This document shows, one piece after another, positions 34,812-42,420 of a stretch of DNA of 64,000 bases. Under the pieces are notes generated by a model. It did no database searches, was not told the origin of the DNA, and worked only from the letters and a program-made list of their open reading frames with translations. The DNA lies in NCBI GenBank assembly GCA_017614995.1, contig JAGAAX010000062.1, forward strand, positions 20,621 through 84,620. Reading direction: 5' to 3'. A program made the translations under genes and the position numbers. How positions within the stretch are numbered: the first letter of the stretch is position 1; every line of letters starts with the position of its first letter. The DNA is from Spirochaetaceae bacterium. Lineage in GTDB: Bacteria; Spirochaetota; Spirochaetia; Treponematales; Treponemataceae.

Positions 34812-36011
34812 ATGAAAATAGCATTATTCACAATGGGAACGCGGGGCGATGTTCAGCCTTATATTTATCTTGCAAAAGCCTTGAACAAGAACGGGCACAC
34901 CACAACTATCGGCTCACACCCGTGCTGGAGGAAACTTGTGGAAGAGGCCGGTGTCAATTTTGCGCCGATCGGGCCGGATATTGATATTGAACTTGAAACT
35001 TCTATTATCCGCGGAAAAAATTCAAATGCTGTTATAAGCCTTCTGAAAACAATGAACTTTGTTTTCAAAATTATTGAAAATTCTTCCAATGAAATATACG
35101 AAAATTGCAAAGGCAACGACTTAATTATTGTTTCACATTCACAGATGGGTGCAGCAGAAGCCGAAGCTCTGAAAATTCCGGCGGTAAATGTAACGCTTCA
35201 GACAGAGATGATTCCGCGCAAATTGAAAGAGCCGACTTTCGGGGAAAAAATGTTCAATTTTTTTGTCAGCCCTAAAATCACAAAGCCGTACAACAAGATA
35301 AGAAAGCTCTACAACCTGCCGATGCTCAAGAATTCTTCTGAACTTATTTCAGGCAGAATCAATCTTATTCCTGTCAGCAAATATGTAATAGAACGCAATA
35401 AATATTGGGAAGACAAAAACATACTTACAGGCTACTGGTACGAAGATGCTGCTTATGAGCCGCCTGCCGAACTTGCGGAATTCCTTGCAAATGGCGAAAA
35501 GCCCATTATTCTTGCGCTTGGTGCAATGTCTTTTGAAGAAAAAGCCGACAAAGCAAAACTGGATTTATTCGTGAATGCATTCAAAAAAACTGGAAAACGC
35601 GCAATCATTCAAGGTTTTCAGAAAACTATTAAAGATTATCAACTTCCAGACACAATGATTGCATGCGGTTCAGTTCCGCATAGCTGGCTTTTCAAGCAAG
35701 GTTACGCCGCAATTCATCACTGCGGTTTTGGCACTGCGTCTGCCGCCATGATTTACGGCATTCCTTCCATTCCTGTGCCGTTCATTCTTGACCAGACGGG
35801 CTTTGCAATGCAGCTTGAACAAAAAAATGTTGCCGTAAAGCAGATTAAGTCAAAAGACTTAAGCGAAGAACGGCTTATAGAAGCCATCAAAGAGCTTGAT
35901 GCAAATTATGAGACTTTATCGCAGGCGTCAAAAGCTTTGTCCGAAAAGCTTCAGTCAGAGTACGGTCTTGAAACAGCCGTCACCATGATTGAAAAGTGCA
36001 TTCAAGCCTGA
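34812..36011 (+). CDS. GT1-family glycosyltransferase (UGT/MGT-like)
   Basis: The 399-residue protein starts at MKIALFTMGTRGDVQPYIYLAKAL, the typical GT28/UGT N-terminal nucleotide-sugar transferase motif. The C-terminal donor site has VPHSWLFKQGYAAIHHCGFGTASAAMIYGIPSIPVPFILDQTGFA. These enzymes transfer sugars to lipids, sterols or small molecules; the acceptor is unknown. Upstream in-frame codons give an unlikely N-terminus; CCGGAGTG precedes the ATG at 34812. It is monocistronic. Confidence 0.85.
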   Translation: MKIALFTMGTRGDVQPYIYLAKALNKNGHTTTIGSHPCWRKLVEEAGVNFAPIGPDIDIELETSIIRGKNSNAVISLLKTMNFVFKIIENSSNEIYENCKGNDLIIVSHSQMGAAEAEALKIPAVNVTLQTEMIPRKLKEPTFGEKMFNFFVSPKITKPYNKIRKLYNLPMLKNSSELISGRINLIPVSKYVIERNKYWEDKNILTGYWYEDAAYEPPAELAEFLANGEKPIILALGAMSFEEKADKAKLDLFVNAFKKTGKRAIIQGFQKTIKDYQLPDTMIACGSVPHSWLFKQGYAAIHHCGFGTASAAMIYGIPSIPVPFILDQTGFAMQLEQKNVAVKQIKSKDLSEERLIEAIKELDANYETLSQASKALSEKLQSEYGLETAVTMIEKCIQA

Positions 36012-36017
36012 TTAGAG

Positions 36018-36046
36018 TTGACAAAAGCGTTATAAAGCAATATTTT
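36018..36046 (+). promoter_or_regulatory. mgtE promoter
   Basis: TTGACA (36018-36023), 17-bp spacer, TATTTT (36041-36046). It predicts a start near 36053 and a leader of about 180 nt. Confidence 0.7.
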
Positions 36047-36052
36047 CTAAAC

Positions 36053-36232
36053 GAAAGTTTTTCTTATTTATCTTGTCTTTTTAGGAGGAAGCTTTGTCCG
36101 ATAGCAGTACGTGCAGCCCGTATTTATGTCAAAATGGAATTAAGCTTTCTCCTGGTCTTAATTTCTAGCATTTCTTGACCATACGGGTTCCTTTTTAATT
36201 ATTCTCACATTTTTCAATTAAAGGACTTATTT
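36053..36232 (+). promoter_or_regulatory. Structured mgtE leader with two competing stems
   Basis: Stem A pairs AGGAGGAAGCTT (36083-36094) with AAGCTTTCTCCT (36142-36153), 12 bp with one G-U. Stem B pairs CCCGTAT plus GTCAA (36117-36132) with TTGAC plus ATACGGG (36175-36187), then TTCCTTTTT. The 5' arm of B lies inside the loop of A and its 3' arm outside, so the two are exclusive or form a pseudoknot. The layout suggests a metal-responsive antiterminator/terminator. Partial resemblance to the M-box exists (TTAGG...TACGTGCAGCCC), but the consensus is not fulfilled. Confidence 0.5.
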
Positions 36233-37612
36233 ATGGTAGATTTGAAAGTTACATTTGAAAAAACTCTTGATAAATTATTGGAAGAAAAAAAATACCTGAC
36301 CGTCAAAAATATTCTTGCGACAATGGCAGGCGAGGACGTTGCAGCAATTATTCAGGAACTGCCCGAAAAGACAGGCCCGCTCATCTTCAGACTGCTGCCA
36401 AAAGAAATTGCGTCAGACGCTTTTATCGAAATGGAAAGCGACTATCAGGAAAAGCTTATAAAGGGCTTTTCTGACTCGGAACTGACTGAAATTCTTGACG
36501 AGCTTTATGTAAACGAGGCGGTTGATATTGTCGAAGAAATGCCCGCCAATGTCGTTGAGCGCATTCTCTCGCATGTTGATTCAGAAAAGCGCAAGGCCAT
36601 AAACCAGATTCTGCAATACCCGGAAAATTCTGCCGGTTCAATAATGACCACAGAATACATTTCGCTAAGGCTCGGCACAACAGTCGGTCAGGCGATAAGC
36701 CTTATCCGAAAAAACGGAATTGACAAAAAGTCTTTTTACACATGCTACGTTACAAAAGACAAAAAGCTTATCGGGCGTCTTTCGGTCAAAGACCTGCTGC
36801 TCTCTAAAGACGACGACATGCTGATTGACGACATAATGAAGACCAACGTTATCTCGGTGAATACGCACGCTGACCAGGAAGAAGTTGCGCAAATCTTTTC
36901 AAAGTATAACTTTATGGCTCTTCCTGTTGTCGATAAAGAAGAGCGCATGGTCGGTATCATTACATTTGACGACGCTATCGAAGTTATTGAGGACGTAAAC
37001 ACAGAAGACATCGAAATCATGGGTGGTATGACCCCGAGCGACAAGACTTACCTGCGCGCAAGTCCGTTCAACCTGTTCAAGCACAGAATCGGCTGGCTCA
37101 TGCTTTTGATGGTCAGTGCAACTTTTACAGGCATAATCATCACAAATTTTGAGAACGCGCTCGCAATTCAGGTTGTGCTTACGGCGTTTATCCCGATGCT
37201 TATGGACACAGGCGGAAATTCAGGCTCGCAGTCATCAGTAACTGTAATCCGCTCAATCTCGTTGGGCGAGCTTGATTTCAGCGATTTAGGTGCTGTTATA
37301 TGGAAGGAAATTAGAACAGCGTTTTTGTGCGGCGTATGTCTTGCGGCTGTCTGCTTTGCAAAGCTCATGCTTATAGACAGGTTTCTGCTCGGCAACGAGG
37401 ACGTAACACTGCCGGTCTGCGCGGTTGTCTGCTTTACGATGTGCGTCACTGTGCTTGTGGCAAAGGTAATCGGCTGTACACTGCCGCTCTGCGCTAAAAA
37501 GCTCGGCTTTGACCCGGCTGTAATGGCGAGCCCTTTCATCACCACAATCGTAGACGCGCTTTCGCTTCTTGTATATTTCAGTATTGCAAAGGCATTGCTT
37601 GGTTTAGGCTGA
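36233..37612 (+). CDS. mgtE: Magnesium transporter MgtE
   Basis: The 459-residue protein has the full MgtE layout: an N-terminal helical superhelix (about 1-125, EIVEEMPANVVERIL), a CBS pair (about 130-255), a connecting helix, and five TM helices at the C-terminus with LMDTGGNSGSQSSVTVIRSI, the Mg2+-pore signature, and a conserved TTIVDALSLLVYF end. It is a Mg2+-gated channel whose cytosolic domains close it at high Mg2+. The long structured leader suggests a second level of control at the RNA. Confidence 0.93.
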   Translation: MVDLKVTFEKTLDKLLEEKKYLTVKNILATMAGEDVAAIIQELPEKTGPLIFRLLPKEIASDAFIEMESDYQEKLIKGFSDSELTEILDELYVNEAVDIVEEMPANVVERILSHVDSEKRKAINQILQYPENSAGSIMTTEYISLRLGTTVGQAISLIRKNGIDKKSFYTCYVTKDKKLIGRLSVKDLLLSKDDDMLIDDIMKTNVISVNTHADQEEVAQIFSKYNFMALPVVDKEERMVGIITFDDAIEVIEDVNTEDIEIMGGMTPSDKTYLRASPFNLFKHRIGWLMLLMVSATFTGIIITNFENALAIQVVLTAFIPMLMDTGGNSGSQSSVTVIRSISLGELDFSDLGAVIWKEIRTAFLCGVCLAAVCFAKLMLIDRFLLGNEDVTLPVCAVVCFTMCVTVLVAKVIGCTLPLCAKKLGFDPAVMASPFITTIVDALSLLVYFSIAKALLGLG

Positions 37613-37637
37613 ACGCACTGTGGCGCGTGCTTTGAGA

Positions 37638-37671
37638 TTGTAAACCTTGTTATTGACATTTAAGTTTACAA
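37638..37671 (+). promoter_or_regulatory. BirA operator overlapping the bioY promoter
   Basis: TTGTAAACC (37638-37646), N16, AGTTTACAA (37663-37671) matches the known BirA operator TTGTAAACC-N14-16-GGTTTACAA in all but one position. It covers the -35 TTGACA (37653-37658); the -10 is TGCTAAATT (37674-37682). Biotinylated BirA bound here would block transcription of bioY-ecfA-ecfT. A gene for an HTH-carrying BirA lies 2 kb downstream. Confidence 0.88.
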
Positions 37672-37688
37672 TATGCTAAATTCCACGC

Positions 37689-38315
37689 ATGAAAAACACG
37701 AAAACTCTAAAAATCGCTTTTATCGCAATGTTTGCGGCAATAATCTCTTTCAGCGGATTTATCAAGATTCCGCTCGGGCCAATTCCTATTGTGCTTCAGA
37801 ATGTGTTCTGCATTCTTTGCGCTGTTCTTCTCGGCGGAATTTCTGCCGGTGCGCCGGTGCTTCTATTCCTTATGGCAGGCTTAATCGGGCTGCCGGTTTA
37901 TTCTGGCGGAACAAGCGGAATCGCTGTCTGGGCAGGGCCTACAGGCGGCTTTCTCTTCGGTTATCTGTTTGGCGCAGTTGTGGCAGGCTTAATTGCAGGC
38001 AAGCCGGGCGTATTTGAAAAAAAGCTTTCGGCGGCGCTTGTGCTTAAAATTACAGCCGCCGTTCTTGCCGGAATGGTAATCTTGTATATTCCGGGCGTAC
38101 TTCACTTTGCAAAGTGGGCTGAAATTTACTCGAAAGTTCCCGAAGGAAAAAGCGTAATCGCCTACACGCTCGCCGCCTGCGTCATTCCGTATATTCCGGG
38201 CGATTTAATCAAATGCGCCATCGCAATTCCGGTTGCATTAAAAGTGCGCCCTGTTCTTGCGCAATATTTATACGCTGATGCAAAACCGGAAGCTTCAAAT
38301 GATAAAGATAAATAA
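37689..38315 (+). CDS. bioY: Biotin ECF transporter substrate-binding subunit BioY
   Basis: The 208-residue membrane protein has six TM helices and the BioY pattern FSGFIKIPLGPIPIVLQNVFCILCAVLLGG, GPTGGFLFGYLFGA and YIPGDLIKCAIA. It binds biotin and works with the ATPase and EcfT-type genes that follow. There is no ribosome site; the -10 ends six bases before the ATG, so translation is probably from a leaderless mRNA. A BirA operator covers the promoter. The tail (about 15 charged residues) overlaps the next gene by 17 bp. Confidence 0.93.
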   Translation: MKNTKTLKIAFIAMFAAIISFSGFIKIPLGPIPIVLQNVFCILCAVLLGGISAGAPVLLFLMAGLIGLPVYSGGTSGIAVWAGPTGGFLFGYLFGAVVAGLIAGKPGVFEKKLSAALVLKITAAVLAGMVILYIPGVLHFAKWAEIYSKVPEGKSVIAYTLAACVIPYIPGDLIKCAIAIPVALKVRPVLAQYLYADAKPEASNDKDK

Positions 38316-39015
38316 CCTGAACAAAAGTTTTGTCACCGCCGAAGGCAGACATGAAGTGCTTAAAAACGTCTCTCTTTCCATTCTAGACGGAAGCTGCACG
38401 ATAATCGGCGGCGAGAACGGTTCAGGCAAAAGCGTTTTAATGTCTATAATTGCAGGGCTAGAAGAAGCAGATTCCGGCAAGATTGAATGTAAAGGCCGCC
38501 CGGGGCTTGTGTTTCAAGAAGCCGAGACGCAGATTCTCGGCGAGACACCGCGCGAGGACATTGCTTTCGGGCCGAAAAACCTCGGTTTTAAGCCTGAACA
38601 GACAAAAAATGCTGTTAATGACGCGCTTTTAAAGACCGGGCTTGCAGCTAAGGCAGACTACCCTTCACGCTTTTTGTCGGGCGGCGAAAAACGCAGGCTT
38701 GCCGTTGCGTGCATGATTGCGATGAATCTGCCGGTTATAATTCTTGATGAGCCTTATGCAAACCTTGACTACACAGGCGTAAGGCAGGTGAACGCGCTTA
38801 TAAAAACGCTCAAAGCTGACGGCAAAACAGTTGTAATTCTTACGCACGAAATAGAAAAGTGCCTTGCGCTTGCTGATGATTTTATAGTTCTGTTCCGCGG
38901 CGAGATTGTCTTTCAGGGCAAGCCGGAAACTGCATTGAGCCAAAACCTTGAACAATGGAACATACGCAATCCGCTTAATTCTTATAGGGAATTAAAAGAC
39001 CTTGTCTGGGAATAA
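38299..39015 (+). CDS. bioM: ECF-type ATPase of the biotin transporter (BioM/EcfA)
   Basis: The 238-residue ABC ATPase has Walker A GGENGSGKS, a short Q-loop VFQEAETQILGETPREDIAFGP typical of ECF ATPases, signature LSGGEKRRLAVA, and Walker B VIILDEPYANLD. It starts at MIKINNLNKSF inside the end of bioY; the ATG is at 38299. It powers the BioY-EcfT complex. Only one ATPase gene is present, as in the BioMNY system. Confidence 0.88.
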   Translation: MIKINNLNKSFVTAEGRHEVLKNVSLSILDGSCTIIGGENGSGKSVLMSIIAGLEEADSGKIECKGRPGLVFQEAETQILGETPREDIAFGPKNLGFKPEQTKNAVNDALLKTGLAAKADYPSRFLSGGEKRRLAVACMIAMNLPVIILDEPYANLDYTGVRQVNALIKTLKADGKTVVILTHEIEKCLALADDFIVLFRGEIVFQGKPETALSQNLEQWNIRNPLNSYRELKDLVWE

Positions 39016-39035
39016 TCTGAAACAGGCAGAAACTG

Positions 39036-39707
39036 ATGAAGCAGAAATATTCGCTATTTGCATATAAAAACGGAAACTCTTTTTTGCACAAATGCCCCGC
39101 ATGGATAAAGCTGCTTTTCATTCCGACAGCAGGCATTCTGCTTCTTCTGGCGAAGTGGCAGTTTGTGCCCGCCGCAATTTTCTGCCTTTCGGTCTTGGGC
39201 TTTATGGTGAAAATTTCTGCGCGCGAACAGTTTTGCGACTTAAAGCCAATTTTCTTTTATGCGGTGCTGCTTTTTGTGTTTGAGCTTTTTATGCTAGATT
39301 ACAAAAGCTTTAGCGCATTAAAAGCTTCATTTGCCGAAGTCTTTTCGTGGCAAAACCAAAAAGAGACGGTTTTCTTTCTATTAAAATTGACCGCCGTAAT
39401 GCAGTGTGCATCGCTTCTTTTTAAAACTTCAACTTCACTTGAAGTCCGCGAAGGCATTTTTTTGATTGAAACTAAAATCAGAGCCGCTCTTCATCTGAAA
39501 AATGCAAACACTTTTTCGGAAATGCTTTTTATGTTTTTGAACTTTATCCCGATGATTGCGGTTATCTGGGCGCAGCTTAAAAGAGCGTGGCTTGCGCGCG
39601 GCGGAAAAAACAGCATAAAAATGTATGTGTCGCTTCTTCCGGTGCTGTTTTTCGTCTCAATGGAAAAAGCCTGGAACATGTCGCGCGCAATCAGCATCAG
39701 AAAGTAG
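39036..39707 (+). CDS. bioN: ECF transporter transmembrane subunit (BioN/EcfT)
   Basis: The 223-residue protein has about five TM helices and two coupling-helix regions; the second contains AWLARGG, the Ala-Arg-Gly motif that contacts the ATPase. It links BioY movement to ATP hydrolysis. The gene follows the ATPase by 20 bp and completes a three-gene bioYMN operon, which ends in a REP-like double hairpin shared with the convergent birA. Confidence 0.88.
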   Translation: MKQKYSLFAYKNGNSFLHKCPAWIKLLFIPTAGILLLLAKWQFVPAAIFCLSVLGFMVKISAREQFCDLKPIFFYAVLLFVFELFMLDYKSFSALKASFAEVFSWQNQKETVFFLLKLTAVMQCASLLFKTSTSLEVREGIFLIETKIRAALHLKNANTFSEMLFMFLNFIPMIAVIWAQLKRAWLARGGKNSIKMYVSLLPVLFFVSMEKAWNMSRAISIRK

Positions 39708-39723
39708 CAGCGCAAGACGGCAG

Positions 39724-39776
39724 ACCCTGAAACAAGTTCAGGGTGACCGCATGTCATTCCGAACTTGTTTCGGAAT
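39724..39776. repeat. REP-like pair of hairpins
   Basis: ACCCTGAA-ACAAG-TTCAGGGT (39724-39744) and ATTCCGAA-CTTGT-TTCGGAAT (39756-39776) are two units facing opposite ways and sharing the ACAAG/CTTGT loop. They lie at the convergent end of bioN and birA and reach the birA stop codon. Confidence 0.8.
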
Positions 39777-40790
39777 CTACTGAAAGCTATCTTTATGCAG
39801 CGAAACTTCGCCGGAGCAGAGTGTCTTTTGGGTTCCGTCTTGAAGCTCAACTACAAGACCGGCGTTGTCGTCTATGCCGATAACTTTTGCCTCGTAAACG
39901 CCTTTTGCATCATCAATAATCGGGTGAACCTGAACGGTTGTGCCGGTCAAAAAAGATAAAGACTGATATTCATGCATTACGGCTTTAGGGTTTTCGCCGA
40001 AAATGCTTAAGACTTCGCCGGCGACTTCTGCCGCAAACTGACAGCGCGAAACAGGCGGTTTTCCGTCTTCAAGAATAGAGCCTGCAACTTTTGCGACATC
40101 TTCAGGGAACTGTGATGAGCCGCCTGTGATGTTTATGCCGATTCCAATTGAAGCCGCATCAATTGCAGAAGTTTCAAAATTGACAAAGCCTTCGGTGAGA
40201 ATACCGACGATTTTTTTGCCGTTCAGATAAATATCGTTTATCCACTTTATTTTGGGTTCAACATTATAAAGACGCTGAATAACCCTGCACACAGCAACCG
40301 CCGCAAACGCTGTTATTTTCGCGGGGTCGGCATTATGCTCTTTTGGAATATGTATAACCGTCAGATAAATTCCGGTCTTTTCCGGCGAGCAGAATGTGCG
40401 CCCAAGACGGCCCCGCCCCTGCGTCTGCGTTTCTGCAACAATTATGTGATTGTCCAGTTTGAGCCTGTCACCGTCAGCAAGCAGCCGCTTTGCATGTGAG
40501 AGCGTAGAATCTATTGTTTTAAAGCATTCTACAGTTGCAGAACTCAAGTTCGGGTAGCTTGAAACAAGAAACGCTTTTAATGCGTCAGCTGTCAAAACAT
40601 CAGATTCGCCGTTATAGACGTAGCCGCCGTTGGTTGTGCCTTCTATGCAGAAGCCCTCTTCTCTAAGCGACTTTACAGCTTTCCAGATTGCAGCCCGGCT
40701 TACGTTGCAGTTTTCAGCAAGTTTTTCGCCGGAAACAACAGTTCCCTTTGATTGATTCAAAACATTAAAAACATTTTCTTTTGTTGTCAT
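39777..40790 (-). CDS. birA: Biotin-protein ligase and biotin-operon repressor BirA
   Basis: The 337-residue protein has an N-terminal winged helix (GTVVSGEKLAENCNVSRAAIWKAVKSLREEGFCIEG), a central ligase with the biotinyl-AMP loop GRGRLGRTF, the catalytic KIKWINDIYLNGKKIVGILTE, and a small SH3-like end. It attaches biotin to carboxylase subunits and, through the HTH, represses biotin uptake. The operator upstream of bioY fits. TATAAT (40802-40797) ends six bases before the ATG with no ribosome site, so the mRNA is probably leaderless. Confidence 0.93.
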   Translation of the reverse strand: MTTKENVFNVLNQSKGTVVSGEKLAENCNVSRAAIWKAVKSLREEGFCIEGTTNGGYVYNGESDVLTADALKAFLVSSYPNLSSATVECFKTIDSTLSHAKRLLADGDRLKLDNHIIVAETQTQGRGRLGRTFCSPEKTGIYLTVIHIPKEHNADPAKITAFAAVAVCRVIQRLYNVEPKIKWINDIYLNGKKIVGILTEGFVNFETSAIDAASIGIGINITGGSSQFPEDVAKVAGSILEDGKPPVSRCQFAAEVAGEVLSIFGENPKAVMHEYQSLSFLTGTTVQVHPIIDDAKGVYEAKVIGIDDNAGLVVELQDGTQKTLCSGEVSLHKDSFQ

Positions 40791-40880
40791 AAGCCGATTA
40801 TACGCTAAAGCCCGAAAAAATTCAGCTATAAAATAAGCGGGTTCATATGTAGTTTATGAAAATGCAGGCTGAGATTTTTC

Positions 40881-40909
40881 TTGACAGTGTACACAGCTCA
40901 ATATACATT
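40881..40909 (+). promoter_or_regulatory. Promoter of the BrnTA pair
   Basis: TTGACA (40881-40886), 17-bp spacer containing GTGTACAC, TACATT (40904-40909). Confidence 0.75.
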
Positions 40910-40925
40910 ATCAATGAGAATACTA

Positions 40926-41213
40926 ATGACATTTGAATGGGACGCTGACAAAGAGAAATATAACATCAAAAAACATGACGGCATCACTTTCCGCATGGCA
41001 GCAAAAGTCTTTTCAGATAAGAAACGAATTGAAAAATATGATGCACTTCACTCGTCATTTGATGAAGACAGGTGGAATGTAATCGGAATGGTGGAAAAAG
41101 TTCTTTTTGTAGTCTATACAGAGATTACAAATGACAGAATAAGAATTATCTCGGCAAGAGCAGCAGAAAAGGAGGAAATCGATGAGTACTTTAGTGACTA
41201 TGACCTTAGATGA
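40926..41213 (+). CDS. brnT: BrnT-type ribonuclease toxin
   Basis: The 95-residue protein starts MTFEWDADKEKYNIKKHDGITFRMAAKVFSD, the BrnT hallmark (F-E-W-D-x-x-K-x-x-x-N-x-x-K-H), and ends IRIISARAAEKEEIDEYF. BrnT is a RelE-like RNase that halts translation. The ATG at 40914 is also in frame and lies four bases after the -10, so a leaderless start with 12 extra bases is possible. The 3' end overlaps brnA by 32 bp. Confidence 0.85.
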   Translation: MTFEWDADKEKYNIKKHDGITFRMAAKVFSDKKRIEKYDALHSSFDEDRWNVIGMVEKVLFVVYTEITNDRIRIISARAAEKEEIDEYFSDYDLR

Positions 41214-41505
41214 GGTTGAGCGCACACCACTTACAGCAGAAGAAATCCAGACAATCAGAAAAGCCTCCGAAAAAGCTGCTGCAGGCAATGTTACCTATGA
41301 TCCAGACTGCCCCAAGCAGACAAAAGAGGAACTTGCACAGTTCGAACCCTGGTATGAAGCTCACCCTGACTGGTACAAGCCAAAGAAAACTGATATTCAC
41401 ATAAAAATAGACACCGACGTACTGGAATGGTATAAAGCACAGGGCAAAGGCTATCAGACAAAAATGAATGCCGTACTCCGCAAATACGCTTTTGGCTTGA
41501 AATAA
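41182..41505 (+). CDS. brnA: BrnA-type antitoxin
   Basis: The 107-residue protein has a charged N-terminal helical half and a C-terminal ribbon-helix-helix-like end (KTDIHIKIDTDVLEWYKAQGKGYQTKMNAVLRKYAFG) as in BrnA. It binds BrnT and the shared promoter. A strong AAAGGAGGAAA ribosome site, stronger than that of the toxin, lies inside brnT and favours antitoxin excess. Confidence 0.83.
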   Translation: MSTLVTMTLDEVERTPLTAEEIQTIRKASEKAAAGNVTYDPDCPKQTKEELAQFEPWYEAHPDWYKPKKTDIHIKIDTDVLEWYKAQGKGYQTKMNAVLRKYAFGLK

Positions 41506-41619
41506 ACATTAGCGCACGAACCATCTCACATTTAATAGAAAATATTAAACTACTACTTTATTCAAAAACAAAGAGTAATTTATTATTATCAGACAAAATT
41601 GATTTTCAGGAGGCTGTCT

Positions 41620-42384
41620 ATGATAACCAAAAATGAATTTCCAGTTATGGAATATGATGATGACAAAGACGCAGTTGTAAATCCGTTCAAATGGAACCTT
41701 GAGCCATTTTCTACAGATAAGCTTATTATTACTTTTTTTCCTGATGTCATTGACGATTTGATGAAAAACAATCAGCTTGAGCTGGAACGCAACTTTGGCG
41801 GTGAAAACCCTGTTTACGTTTATCGCTTTAAAGACCAGCCCGATATTATGATAACTCTGGGCTATGTAGGCTGCCCTGCCTGTGCCGGAAACCTCGAAGT
41901 ATTTGCGGCTTGCGGCGCAAAAAAGGTTATGTTCTGTGGCGGCGGCGGTGTTCTTGATAAGACCATAAAAGTCGGCGAGCTTTTGGTTGTTGAAGGCGCA
42001 ATCCGAGATGAGGGCTTTTCTTACAAATACTTAGAGCCTTCGCGCTACATCTTTACAGACAAAGACATTACAAAGAAAATCACCTCATATCTTGAAAAAC
42101 ATAAGATTCCGTACATCACCGGAATCACATGGACTACAGACGCGATGTTCCGCGAGACAAAAGCGCTTGTTGAGCAGCGCAAGAGCGAAGGCGCAAAAAT
42201 TGTTGAGATGGAGCAGTCTGGCTGCATTGCAATGGCCCAGTACCGCGACTTTGATTACGGCGCAATCATCTATGGCGGCGACGATGTTTCTCAGGAAGAA
42301 TGGAACACAAGATCCTGGGATAAGCGGAAAGGCATACGCTACAACCTTGTAATGCTTTGCCGCGAACTTGTAAAAGAGTTTTAG
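41620..42384 (+). CDS. Nucleoside phosphorylase-like protein
   Basis: The 254-residue protein follows the PNP/UDP fold: ITLGYVGCPACAGNLEVFAACGAKKVMFCGGGGVL, VGELLVVEGAIRDEGFSYKY, and the catalytic region KIVEMEQSGCIAMAQYRDFDYGAIIYGGDDV. The family cleaves nucleosides with phosphate; the substrate is uncertain, uridine or purine being likely. I chose the ATG at 41620 because CAGGAGGCT precedes it. It stands alone and converges with purF. Confidence 0.8.
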   Translation: MITKNEFPVMEYDDDKDAVVNPFKWNLEPFSTDKLIITFFPDVIDDLMKNNQLELERNFGGENPVYVYRFKDQPDIMITLGYVGCPACAGNLEVFAACGAKKVMFCGGGGVLDKTIKVGELLVVEGAIRDEGFSYKYLEPSRYIFTDKDITKKITSYLEKHKIPYITGITWTTDAMFRETKALVEQRKSEGAKIVEMEQSGCIAMAQYRDFDYGAIIYGGDDVSQEEWNTRSWDKRKGIRYNLVMLCRELVKEF

Positions 42385-42420
42385 CGAATCGCGCGCCGGA
42401 TTGGAGCCGCACGAATAAGC

